64,000 bases of DNA from Streptomyces lomondensis (GTDB lineage Bacteria > Actinomycetota > Actinomycetes > Streptomycetales > Streptomycetaceae): the NCBI RefSeq assembly GCF_014651035.1, contig NZ_BMWC01000007.1, positions 372,001 to 436,000 on the forward strand, given 5' to 3'. Each line of letters opens with the position of its first letter. Positions within the stretch are counted from its first letter, which is position 1. The translations under genes and the position numbers were made by a program. The notes below the pieces were generated by a model. That model did not search any database, was not told where the DNA came from, and saw nothing but the letters and a program-made list of their open reading frames with translations. Below, in pieces: positions 49,431 through 57,154 of the stretch.

Positions 49431-49448
49431 GGAGCAAGCGCTTTCTCC
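49431..49448. promoter_or_regulatory. Operator-like palindrome before the PL9 gene
   Basis: GGAGCAAGCGCTTTCTCC pairs at eight of nine positions around a central CG; the core AAGCGCTT is a usual LacI-family half-site pair in Streptomyces sugar genes. It lies 33-50 bases before the start codon, a repressor position. Confidence 0.6.
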
Positions 49449-49601
49449 GCCGCAACGTATGAGCCTGCCGTGGACGCGTCAATAGACTGGTACATGATTC
49501 CCATTCAGAAACATGAACCGAGGCGGGCGGGGTTCGGACGCCCGGAACGCCGACTGCCCGCACCCGGTGGACCGGGTGTGGGCAGTTTTGATGACGCTAC
49601 G

Positions 49602-51515
49602 TCAGCCGTCGTCGCGCGAGCGGAGCCTCAGACGCGGACCGAACCGGAACGCCGCGAAGCCCACCGCGGCCAGGCCCGCGGCCGCCGCGAGGAGCAGGCC
49701 CGTGCCGCCCGCGCCCGTGGTGGCGAGGCTGCCGCTGTCGAGGTCCGTCGACGTGCCGCCGCCCGTGGTCGAGGTGCCGGTGCCGCCGGTCGTGCCGGAG
49801 GTACCCGTGCTCGTGCTGGGCGAGGGGCTCGGGGTCGCCGAGGGGCTCGGGTCGTCGGAGGGGTCGTCGCCCGGGCCCGGATCGTCGGAGCCGTCACCGG
49901 GGACGACCTCGACCGCGAACTGGGTCATGGCATCGCCGACCGACGCGGCGACGGTGTACGTGCCCGTGCCCTCACCGGCGGTCAGGGTAGGGGCCGCGGC
50001 CTTGCCCTGCTCGTCCGTCTGCACGCGGACGACCTGCTCGCCGCCCTCGAAGCGGGGTGCGTCCTCGCTGTCGTCCTCGACGCGGAACTCGACCTCGGTG
50101 CCGGCCGGTGCCGTGGCGCCGGACTTGACCACCTGGGCCTGGAGGGGCTCGGCGAAGTCCTCGCCCTGCTCGGCCCGCTGGTCGTCACCGCCCGCCACGG
50201 ACACGACGTAGGCCGACTTCTTCACCTGCACGGTGAAGACCGTCGACACGCCGTCGACCTCCGCGCGGATCGCGAACTCGCCCTCCCTGGAGCTGCTGCC
50301 CGACTCGATCAGCGGGGACTCGGCGCGGCCCCGCGCATCGGTCGGCACGGCCAGCTTCGTGGTGTCGGCGCCGCCCTTGACGTAGAAGTAGGCGCCCAGC
50401 TTGTCCGGGTCCTCGATGGTGAAGGTGACGGAGGCGTTCTCGACCGGGTCGCCCGCCTTGTCCCGGGCCACCACGGCCACCGGGTCGGCGCCGCCGCCCG
50501 GCTGTGTGGTCTGGCCGGCGCCGGAGACCTGGACCAGCTCCGCGATCGCGGAGGCCTTCCACTGGAACACGACGCGCCCGTTGCCGGAGCGGTCGGTGTT
50601 GACGCCGCCCTCGCCGATCCCGCCGCGCACCGGCTCGCCGGAGCCCTGCCAGAACGGGTCGTCCTTCGCGGCGGGCACCGTGCGCTTGCCGCTGAGCAGG
50701 CGGGCGTCGCTCACGCGGTTGGGGTCGGCGTAGCTGCTGCCGCCCGCGCCGCTGCCGACGTCACCCCGCTCCTCGTCGGTACCGCCGCCACCGCCGCCGC
50801 CCGCGTGGCCGGCGCCGCCGCCCCCGCCCTGGCCGCCCGAACCGGAGCCGCCCGCACCGCCCTTGCCGCCGCCGGACGCGTCGGCGCCCGCGGAGCCGTT
50901 GCCGCCGCCCGCGCCGCCGGTGTCACCGGCCGCGCCCTTGCCGCCGCGCTCCGACTCGGTGTCGTCCTGGCCGCGCTCACCGCCTCCGGGGCCGCCCTGG
51001 CCGGCCTCCATGCTGCCGTACCCACCGCCGCCGCCACCGGCGGCGATGAGCAGCGGCTCGCCGTCACTGGTGCGCACGCCGCTGCTGTTGCCGCCGACCG
51101 CGGCGTCCTTGCCGCCGCCCTTGCCGCCGAGCGCGTCGCCGAAGCCCTGCACGCCGACCGCGACCGACAGCCGCTCCCCGGGCGTGACGCGGAGCGCACC
51201 CGCGGTGTAGCCGCCCGCGCCGCCGTTGGCGAAGGGCGTGCCCTCGCCGCCCTGGCCCCAGGCCCGCACGTCCAGCGCGGTGACGCCGGCCGGGACCCGG
51301 AACTCCTCGCGGGCGCCCGTCGGATCGAACAGCCGGCACCCGGAGAAACCCTCGGTCGGCGTGCAGGCCTTCCCGGCGAGCACCTCGCTGCCGGCGGCCG
51401 TGGCGGCCGGAGCGCCCGTCAGGGCGGTGCCGGCGGTCAGGGCCACGAAGGCCAGGGCGGCGGCGCCGCGCCGGAATCCGGCGCGGCGCGGCACGACGGA
51501 ATCGTGATGCCTCAA
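49602..51515 (-). CDS. LATTG-anchored glycine-rich surface protein with Ig-like repeats
   Basis: A 637-residue wall protein. The signal covers FRRGAAALAFVALTAGTALT with a cut near ATA-AG. Residues 45-120 are a jelly-roll-like domain (TEGFSGCRLFDPTGAREEFR, LDVRAWGQGGEG), followed by about 150 residues dominated by Gly (GGAGGGNGSAGADASGGGKG), similar to glycine-rich adhesive loops. Two or three Ig/Big-like domains follow (VVARDKAGDPVENASVTFTI; AQVVKSGATAPAGTEVEFRV). The tail is a Ser/Thr/Pro stalk, LATTG (597-601), a hydrophobic helix and a basic end (RFGPRLRLRSRDDG), a class E sortase substrate. Start TTG 51515 with GGGGAG five bases upstream. The role may be attachment; evidence is architectural. 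Confidence 0.85.
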   Translation of the reverse strand: MRHHDSVVPRRAGFRRGAAALAFVALTAGTALTGAPAATAAGSEVLAGKACTPTEGFSGCRLFDPTGAREEFRVPAGVTALDVRAWGQGGEGTPFANGGAGGYTAGALRVTPGERLSVAVGVQGFGDALGGKGGGKDAAVGGNSSGVRTSDGEPLLIAAGGGGGGYGSMEAGQGGPGGGERGQDDTESERGGKGAAGDTGGAGGGNGSAGADASGGGKGGAGGSGSGGQGGGGGAGHAGGGGGGGTDEERGDVGSGAGGSSYADPNRVSDARLLSGKRTVPAAKDDPFWQGSGEPVRGGIGEGGVNTDRSGNGRVVFQWKASAIAELVQVSGAGQTTQPGGGADPVAVVARDKAGDPVENASVTFTIEDPDKLGAYFYVKGGADTTKLAVPTDARGRAESPLIESGSSSREGEFAIRAEVDGVSTVFTVQVKKSAYVVSVAGGDDQRAEQGEDFAEPLQAQVVKSGATAPAGTEVEFRVEDDSEDAPRFEGGEQVVRVQTDEQGKAAAPTLTAGEGTGTYTVAASVGDAMTQFAVEVVPGDGSDDPGPGDDPSDDPSPSATPSPSPSTSTGTSGTTGGTGTSTTGGGTSTDLDSGSLATTGAGGTGLLLAAAAGLAAVGFAAFRFGPRLRLRSRDDG

Positions 51516-51585
51516 GGAAACTCCCCAACTCGTCACAAGCTCCCCCCCAGGGAGCCACACGATGCTCGATCAGAATCGAACAAGA

Positions 51586-52902
51586 CTAATGAGACACCTG
51601 ATCAAACTTGTGGCTGTTGGTCAACTGAGAAGTGGCGATTCCGGGCAGCAGCCGGGAGAGCTCCCCGCGGGCGTCCCGTGCCGCGAGACCGGCCGCGCCG
51701 GCGTCCGGGCAGAGGGCGCGGACGATGTGCGTGGTGAGGGCCTCGTCGATCGGGTGCGGCAACGGGCGGCCGTTCTCGTCGAGGCTCTGGTACTTCATCA
51801 GGTTCTGCGCGAAGGCGACCTGGCGCTTGCCGTCCCGGCTGGTCAGGGCGAACGTGCCGGCGCCGAACACCGCTCCGCTGTGGCCCCAGAAGCGGCCGCA
51901 GCCGGGCAGTTCCACGGTGAGGATGCCGAGGCCGTAGTCCATGCCGCCCACGGGGACCGTGCGCAGCATCTCGCCGAGGGCGGCCTCGCCCACCAGCTTC
52001 CCGGCGAGCAGGGCGCGGTAGAAGCGGTTCAGGTCGTCCATGGTGGAGACGACCGCGCCCGCCGCGTAGATCCAGGACATGTCGTAGACGCTGTAGTCGC
52101 GGGGCGGGTCGATCAGGCCGTACAGCGCCTCGTACATCCGCGGGTGCGGGCCCTTGATGTACGGGGTGCGCGGCAGGGACGTGTGGCGCAGTCCGGCCCG
52201 GTGGATGACGTGGCGGGTGACGTACGCGTCGGCGTCCTGGCCGGTGACCTTCTCCAGGAGCAGCCCGGCGATGGCGTAGTTGGTGTTGGAGTACGTGCCG
52301 GGCAGCTCGCCGGGGCGTCCGGTGGCGGGGGCCGCGAGGCCCAGCCGGACCAGTTCCTCGGGCGGGATGGAGCGGAAGCGCTCCTCGTCGAGGCTGGCCG
52401 GCGAGTTCTGGAGCAGGGAGGGGAAGGCGCCCAGGACGTGGTCGCCGATCCCGCTGGTGTGGTTGAGGAGCATCCGGACGGTGATCTCCCGGCCGCGCTC
52501 CCCGGGTATCAGGTCCGGGAGGTAGTCGGCGACGGGCGCGTCGAGCCGGATCCGGCCGCGTTCCACCTGCTGGAGCACGGCGACGGCGGTGAAGGTCTTG
52601 CTGATGCTGCCCACCCGCTGCCGCATGCCCGGCGTGACGGGGCGCCCGGTGGCCACGTCGGCCACCCCGGAGGCGCCGGTCCACCGCTCGCCGCCGTCCC
52701 GAACGGCGGAGAAGACGCCGTACAGGCCCGCCTCGTGCGCGGCGTCCAGCGAGGCGCGCAGACCGGACGCGTCGAGGGAGGTGCGGTCTGAGGACGCGGC
52801 AGGCGGTGTGGCCGGGCCGGCCTGGGCGGGCGCGGTCAGTACGGCGGTCGTCGTCAGCAGCGTGCTGCCCAGGACGGTTCCGAGAAGCCGGACGAAGCGC
52901 AA
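51586..52902 (-). CDS. Secreted serine hydrolase, beta-lactamase/D-Ala-D-Ala carboxypeptidase family S12
   Basis: A 438-residue exported hydrolase related to the DD-peptidase of Streptomyces R61. Signal RFVRLLGTVLGSTLLTTTAV, then APAQA-GP. The active-site boxes are S99ISK102, Y204SN206 and WGHSGAVFG (the HxG triad). MLLNHTSGIGDHVLGAF and AAGAVVSTMDDLNRFYRALL are typical of the family. Start TTG 52902 with GGAAGGGG upstream. The last residues (LTNSHKFDQVSH) are less G+C-rich than the rest. It may trim peptidoglycan stem peptides; some members are esterases, so specificity is open. Confidence 0.88.
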   Translation of the reverse strand: MRFVRLLGTVLGSTLLTTTAVLTAPAQAGPATPPAASSDRTSLDASGLRASLDAAHEAGLYGVFSAVRDGGERWTGASGVADVATGRPVTPGMRQRVGSISKTFTAVAVLQQVERGRIRLDAPVADYLPDLIPGERGREITVRMLLNHTSGIGDHVLGAFPSLLQNSPASLDEERFRSIPPEELVRLGLAAPATGRPGELPGTYSNTNYAIAGLLLEKVTGQDADAYVTRHVIHRAGLRHTSLPRTPYIKGPHPRMYEALYGLIDPPRDYSVYDMSWIYAAGAVVSTMDDLNRFYRALLAGKLVGEAALGEMLRTVPVGGMDYGLGILTVELPGCGRFWGHSGAVFGAGTFALTSRDGKRQVAFAQNLMKYQSLDENGRPLPHPIDEALTTHIVRALCPDAGAAGLAARDARGELSRLLPGIATSQLTNSHKFDQVSH

Positions 52903-53049
52903 CGGCTTGCCCCTTCCTTGGTGTTCGAGTACGTCGGTTTCGCGTACGTCGTGATCGAACAGGTCGGGGTCATCCTCGTGGGGAGCGGGCGTGCCGCACA
53001 TCCACCCAGTGGCTGATCGGAAACCGGCCGCTCGTCGACCGGATCGCCG

Positions 53050-54338
53050 TCAACGGCCTTCGGCTCCAACGGACTTCACCGTTCGTGGTGCGGTGCGGCC
53101 CGTGAGCCGGTCGCGGCGGAACCAGGCGGCCAGCACCAGCGGGTATACGAGGTAGCCGAAGCGCGTGGCGGGCATCAGGCACATGGCCAGGCCCAGCCCG
53201 ATCGCCACCCGGTCCGCCGCGGCGACGACCGTGCGCGGCGGACGGGCCAGGAGCCAGGCCGCCATCCCGACGGCGGTCGCCGCCAGGGCCGCCACGGCGA
53301 GGGCGCGGCCGCCCGGCACGTGGGCGGCGAGCAGCTGGCCGGGCAGCGGGCTGACCGCCGGTGATCCGGTGCCGGCCGCGCCGAGCGGGAACAGCACGAC
53401 GTGTTCGACGAACGCGTGCGGGGCGGCGAGGGCGAACGGCACGACTCCGGCTGCCGCCACCGCCAGGGCCGTCACCGCGGCGCGCACGGCGGCCCGGCGG
53501 CCCGGCGGCCCGCGGTCACCGCGAGCAGCACCAGCGCGACCGGCAGCAGCGGCCAGGCGGTCCACTTCAGCGCCGCCGCGGCTCCCATCGCCGCCCCCGC
53601 GGCGACGGCCCCGCCCCGGCGCCCCGCCAGGGCCAGCCCCAGGCACATCAGCCCGATCACCGGCAGATCGACCCCGCCCGCGGCCGACGGCAGCGCGACC
53701 GCGGGGCAACTCGCCGGCAGCAGCGCGGGGTTGACCAGGGCCGCGCGGCCCCCACGCCCACCGGCGGACCTGGGCCCTCGGCGTGCTGCGAGGGCCAGTG
53801 CCCCTAGGAACACCGCCCCGAACCACAGCCGGGCGTCCGCGAGGGGGGTGTCGCCCAGCAGGGCGTGCGGGAGGCCGAGGAGCGCCATGCCGGGCAGGTA
53901 CGGGTTGAAGTCGCCCACCGCCACCGTACGGGCTGCCGGTGGTGAGCAGGAGGTCGCCGGAGTGCTCGACGACGCCGACCTCCGGCTGGGCCGTGCCCAG
54001 CACCATCAGCACCGCCAGCGGCAGCAGCACTGAGCCCGCCACCGCCGCGAGCGCGCTCGTCCGGCCCCAGGCGTCCCGGCTGCGGGCGGCCAGGACGGCG
54101 GCCGCCGCGTAGCCGACGGCCGCGCACCCGCCCCACACCCGGTGGGCGGGCAGCGTCGTCACGGCGGCCAGCGCGAGCGCGAAGCCGGCGCATCCGAACC
54201 ATAGCGGCGGTCCCAGCGGCGGCCGTCCCAGCGGTGTCCGCGCGGGCGGCCGGTCCGTCGTACGCCGTCCCGGGGGCAGAGCAGGCGCGGGGCCGGGACC
54301 GGCGGCGCGCTCGACGCGGGCTGGAACTGAAGGGCCAT
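53050..54338 (-). pseudogene. GT87-family glycosyltransferase, frameshifted
   Basis: The gene is a paralogue of the intact GT87 at 8471-9700: PAHRVWGGCAAVGYAAAAVL, DFNPYLPGMALLGLPHALLG, GGVDLPVIGLMCLGLALAGR, LKWTAWPLLPVALVLL and CLMPATRFGYLVYPLVLAAW correspond block by block. Two breaks interrupt it. Near 53924, TACGGTGG has one base too many (SPY then VAVGDFNPY). At 53488-53511 an 8-base unit occurs three times where two would keep the frame. The start is unclear: ATG 54338 follows AGGAG but its frame does not run into the body, so a third break is possible. Either a slipped or decayed gene, or a stretch of sequencing error. Confidence 0.8.
53488..53511. repeat. 8-base tandem repeat, three copies, in the broken GT87 gene
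   Basis: GGCGGCCC occurs exactly three times in a row (53488-53495, 53496-53503, 53504-53511). Removing one unit restores the reading frame AVTAGRRAAVRAAVTAL. Slipped-strand copying of the unit is the simplest cause of the frameshift. Confidence 0.85.
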
Positions 54339-54525
54339 GGCCGTACTCCTGTGACGGTGGGGAGGGGCGGGCCCTCACTCCTGTCACGGGGGTCAGGGAC
54401 CGGCCCTCAATCTCCAGCCACCACCGAGGTCGTCACCTCGGCCGAACGGCCACCGTTCGGGAGCCCGCGGCCCGCCGCCTCGGCCGAACGGCCAACCCGG
54501 GCCTCTCACCCGCCGCGCGGACCCG

Positions 54526-56343
54526 TCACACCGACTGCGGGTGCGCGGCGATGCGCAGGGCCTCCACCAGCTCGCGGTACAGCGCGTCCGTGGCGAGCAG
54601 CTCCGCGTGGCTGCCCCGGGCGCGGACGCGGCCCGCCTCCATCACCACGATGGTGTCCGCGTCGATCACGGTCGACAGCCGGTGGGCGATCGTGACGACG
54701 GCGCCGCCGGCCGCGCGGGAGCGGACGCACGCCTGGACGGCGGCCTCGGTCAGCCCGTCGAGCTGGGCCGTCGCCTCGTCCAGGAGCAAGACGTCCGGCG
54801 TGCGCAGCAGGGCCCGGGCCAGCGCGATGCGCTGCCGCTCCCCGCCCGAGACCGCCGCGCCGGACAGGGGCGTGTCGAGTCCGTCGTCCAGGGCGTCGAT
54901 CTTCTCGGCCAGCCGTACCTCGCGCAGGACCCGGCGCAGTTCCGCGTCCGTCGCGTCGGGTCGGGCGAGCAGCAGGTTGTCGCGGATCGTGCCGGGGACG
55001 ACCGGGGTGTCCTGCTCGACGTAGGCCAGGCGGGAGCGGATCTCGTCGTGGGTGTGGTCGCGGTAGGGGCGGCCGTCCAGCAGCAGTTCGCCGCCGGTCG
55101 GCTCCAGGAAGCGCAGCACCAGGGAGAACAGGGTCGTCTTGCCCGCCCCCGACGGCCCGACGATCGCGGTGTGCCCGCGCCGGGGGATCGCGAGGCCAAC
55201 GCCGCGCACCGCCGGTTCGGCGTCGGGGCCGTAGGCCGCGGTGACGTCGCGCAGTTCCAGCACGGGGGTGTCCGGCGCGGCGGCTTCACGCGCCGGCACC
55301 GGTGCCGGTGCCGGCACCGGCACGCGTACGCCGTCGTCGTCCTCCTCCTCAGATTCCAGATCCTCTGATTCCAGATCCTCCGTCTCCCGGATCCGCTCCG
55401 CCGCGGCGATGCCCGACTGGAGCGCGGTGACGTTCTGGCTGAGTTCGCTGATGGGGTCCATCAGACCGAACGCGTACAGCAGGAACGCGATGAGGCTGGA
55501 GACCTCCAGGGCCCCCTCGGCGACCCGCCAGGCGCCCACGCCCAGCACCAGGATGATCGCCAGCTGGATGCCGGCCAGCGCGATCGTCCAGGCCAGGGCC
55601 TCGCGGCGGACCGCGCGCACGCCGTGCTCGGCGGAGGTGCGCGCGTCGGCCACGATGCGCTCGGCCGTACGGTCCTCGGCGCGGCCGGCCTTGACCGTGC
55701 GGATCGCGCGCAGCGCGCCCTCCAGGTTGCCGCCGAGCCGTCCCAGGTGGTCCTGGGCGCGCTGCTGCGCGGTCGCGATCCCGGGCATCAGGACGGCGAA
55801 CAGGACGCCGACCACCACCACGGCCGCCGCGACCGTGCCCAGCAGCACCAGGTCGAGGACCGCCATGAGGACCAGGGTCCCCAAGAGCATGACGACGGCG
55901 TTGATCAGGCCGACCGGGGCGCCCGTGGCGGCCTGGTGCAGCAGGACCGTGTCGGAGGTGACGCGGGTGACGAGTTCGCCGGGCGGACGGCGGGTGACGG
56001 CGGTGACGGTGGCCCGCAGGAAGCGCCGCACCATCGACTCGCGGGCCCGGAGCACCACGCGCTCCCCCAGCGTGCCGATCAGCGTCCACTGCCAGTAGGT
56101 GACGGCGCTGCCGACGACCAGCAGGAGCAGCAGGGCCGTCAGCGGTCCGCGCAGCGACTGGGAGCCGCCGAGCGCGTCGAGCACCCCCTTCGTGACCATC
56201 GGCGTGGCCAGCCCCGTCCCGGACCCGACGAGGGCGAGGACGAGGGCGAGGGCCAGGGATCGCCGGTGCGGCCGGGCGAACGACCAGAGGATCCGCAGTC
56301 GCGGGACGGACACCGAACGAGACGTGCCTTCCGGAACAGTCAT
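54526..56343 (-). CDS. ABC exporter, fused permease and ATPase half-transporter
   Basis: A 605-residue type IV ABC half-transporter acting as a homodimer. Six TM helices lie in residues 20-310 (SLALALVLALVGSGTGLATP; LINAVVMLLGTLVLMAVLDL; IQLAIILVLGVGAW), and the ATPase domain in 360-600: Walker A GPSGAGKT (396-403), Q-loop VEQDTPVV, signature VSGGERQR, Walker B VLLLDEAT and switch His in TIAHRLS. The linker (322-350) is unusual: acidic EDLES repeats, then PVPAPAPVP. A TetR regulator diverges across a 69-base gap with a perfect palindrome 10 bases before this ATG, so repression is probable. Drug or lipid export is the usual role of such pairs. Confidence 0.93.
   Translation of the reverse strand: MTVPEGTSRSVSVPRLRILWSFARPHRRSLALALVLALVGSGTGLATPMVTKGVLDALGGSQSLRGPLTALLLLLVVGSAVTYWQWTLIGTLGERVVLRARESMVRRFLRATVTAVTRRPPGELVTRVTSDTVLLHQAATGAPVGLINAVVMLLGTLVLMAVLDLVLLGTVAAAVVVVGVLFAVLMPGIATAQQRAQDHLGRLGGNLEGALRAIRTVKAGRAEDRTAERIVADARTSAEHGVRAVRREALAWTIALAGIQLAIILVLGVGAWRVAEGALEVSSLIAFLLYAFGLMDPISELSQNVTALQSGIAAAERIRETEDLESEDLESEEEDDDGVRVPVPAPAPVPAREAAAPDTPVLELRDVTAAYGPDAEPAVRGVGLAIPRRGHTAIVGPSGAGKTTLFSLVLRFLEPTGGELLLDGRPYRDHTHDEIRSRLAYVEQDTPVVPGTIRDNLLLARPDATDAELRRVLREVRLAEKIDALDDGLDTPLSGAAVSGGERQRIALARALLRTPDVLLLDEATAQLDGLTEAAVQACVRSRAAGGAVVTIAHRLSTVIDADTIVVMEAGRVRARGSHAELLATDALYRELVEALRIAAHPQSV
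55352..55380. repeat. 15-base repeat and 22-base palindrome within the ABC linker
   Basis: GATTCCAGATCCTCT is duplicated at 55352-55366 and 55367-55380 (last base differs), encoding EDLES twice. Nearby, 55302-55323 is a perfect 22-base palindrome coding for part of the Pro/Ala run. Both sit in the non-conserved linker between membrane and ATPase domains. Confidence 0.8.
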
Positions 56344-56352
56344 GCGACTTAG

Positions 56353-56370
56353 TGGAACACCGATGTTCCA
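56353..56370. promoter_or_regulatory. TetR-type operator between the ABC exporter and tetR genes
   Basis: TGGAACACCGATGTTCCA: perfect 7-base arms TGGAACA and TGTTCCA around CCGA. It is 10 bases upstream of the exporter ATG and 43 upstream of the regulator ATG. Size and symmetry fit a TetR-dimer site. Confidence 0.78.
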
Positions 56371-56412
56371 TAACGGTCAAGGAATTTTCACCACGGAGGA
56401 GCGCGCTACCGT

Positions 56413-56994
56413 ATGCGCATGGGTGAGGACCGGGCCGTCGCGGCCGAGAGCGGAACACGGGCACGGACGCGGCGCGCCATCGTCCAGGCCGCCGTCGCCC
56501 TGCTGGCCGGCGACCCGACCGCGTCGCTCGGCGACGTCGCGGCGGCGGCGGGCGTGGGGCGGACGACGGTCCACCGCTACTTCCCCGAGCGGTCCGACCT
56601 GCTGGCGGCCATCGGCGCGGACGTCCTGGAGAAGGTCGCGGCGGCCACCGAGCGCGCCCGCCTCGACGACGGCCCGGCCGCCAAGGCCCTGGAGCGCCTG
56701 TGCCAGGAGTACTTCGAGCTCGGCGACGGCCTCACGCTGATGTTCGAGACGCCGCAGCTGACGAACTGGTCCGGCTGGGAGCAGGAGACCGCCGCCGACC
56801 GGCACTTCCTGGACACGGTCCGGCGCGGCCACGCCGAGGGCAGCATCGACCCGGAGCTGGACGAGGAGTGGATCCGCAACCTGGTGTGGGCGTTGCTCTA
56901 CTCGGCCTGGGAGCAGGCCCGCACCACCGGCACGCCCAAGCACTCCGCCCTGACCCTGTGCCTGCGCACCCTGCGCAAGGCGCTCGCGCCATAG
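56413..56994 (+). CDS. TetR-family transcriptional repressor
   Basis: A 193-residue regulator. The N-terminal helix-turn-helix is TRRAIVQAAVALLAGDPTAS with LGDVAAAAGVGRTTVHRYFP and the ERSDLLAAI continuation of the family. The C-terminal ligand domain is helical (LCQEYFELGDGLTLMFETPQ, EEWIRNLVWALLYSAWEQA). ATG 56413 or the Met two codons later; GGAGGAG lies upstream. It diverges from the ABC exporter around a perfect palindrome and should repress it and itself until an exporter substrate binds. Confidence 0.93.
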   Translation: MRMGEDRAVAAESGTRARTRRAIVQAAVALLAGDPTASLGDVAAAAGVGRTTVHRYFPERSDLLAAIGADVLEKVAAATERARLDDGPAAKALERLCQEYFELGDGLTLMFETPQLTNWSGWEQETAADRHFLDTVRRGHAEGSIDPELDEEWIRNLVWALLYSAWEQARTTGTPKHSALTLCLRTLRKALAP

Positions 56995-57086
56995 GGGCCT
57001 CGCGCCACAGGGCCTTCCCCCGCCGGGACTTCGCGTCCGAGTCATTGACGCCGTACGGTCACCGGCCCTACCGTCTGGCCGAATTG

Positions 57087-57101
57087 CCGAACCACGTTCG
57101 G
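57087..57101. promoter_or_regulatory. Inverted repeat before the GH43 gene
   Basis: CCGAACCACGTTCGG has perfect 6-base arms around CAC, 54 bases before the GH43 start. It lies among the few A+T-rich bases of the gap (GAATTG before, GTATTTCAAA after), as expected near a promoter. Confidence 0.42.
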
Positions 57102-57154
57102 TATTTCAAACGCGCAGCTTCGCTCCGTACCCCCGACGGAAGGCCGAGCCAACC

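Noticed and set aside
49470..51737. Plus-strand open frame of 755 codons opposite the LATTG surface protein
   Set aside because: Antisense of a glycine-rich gene, which removes stops from the complement; no ribosome binding site or domain.
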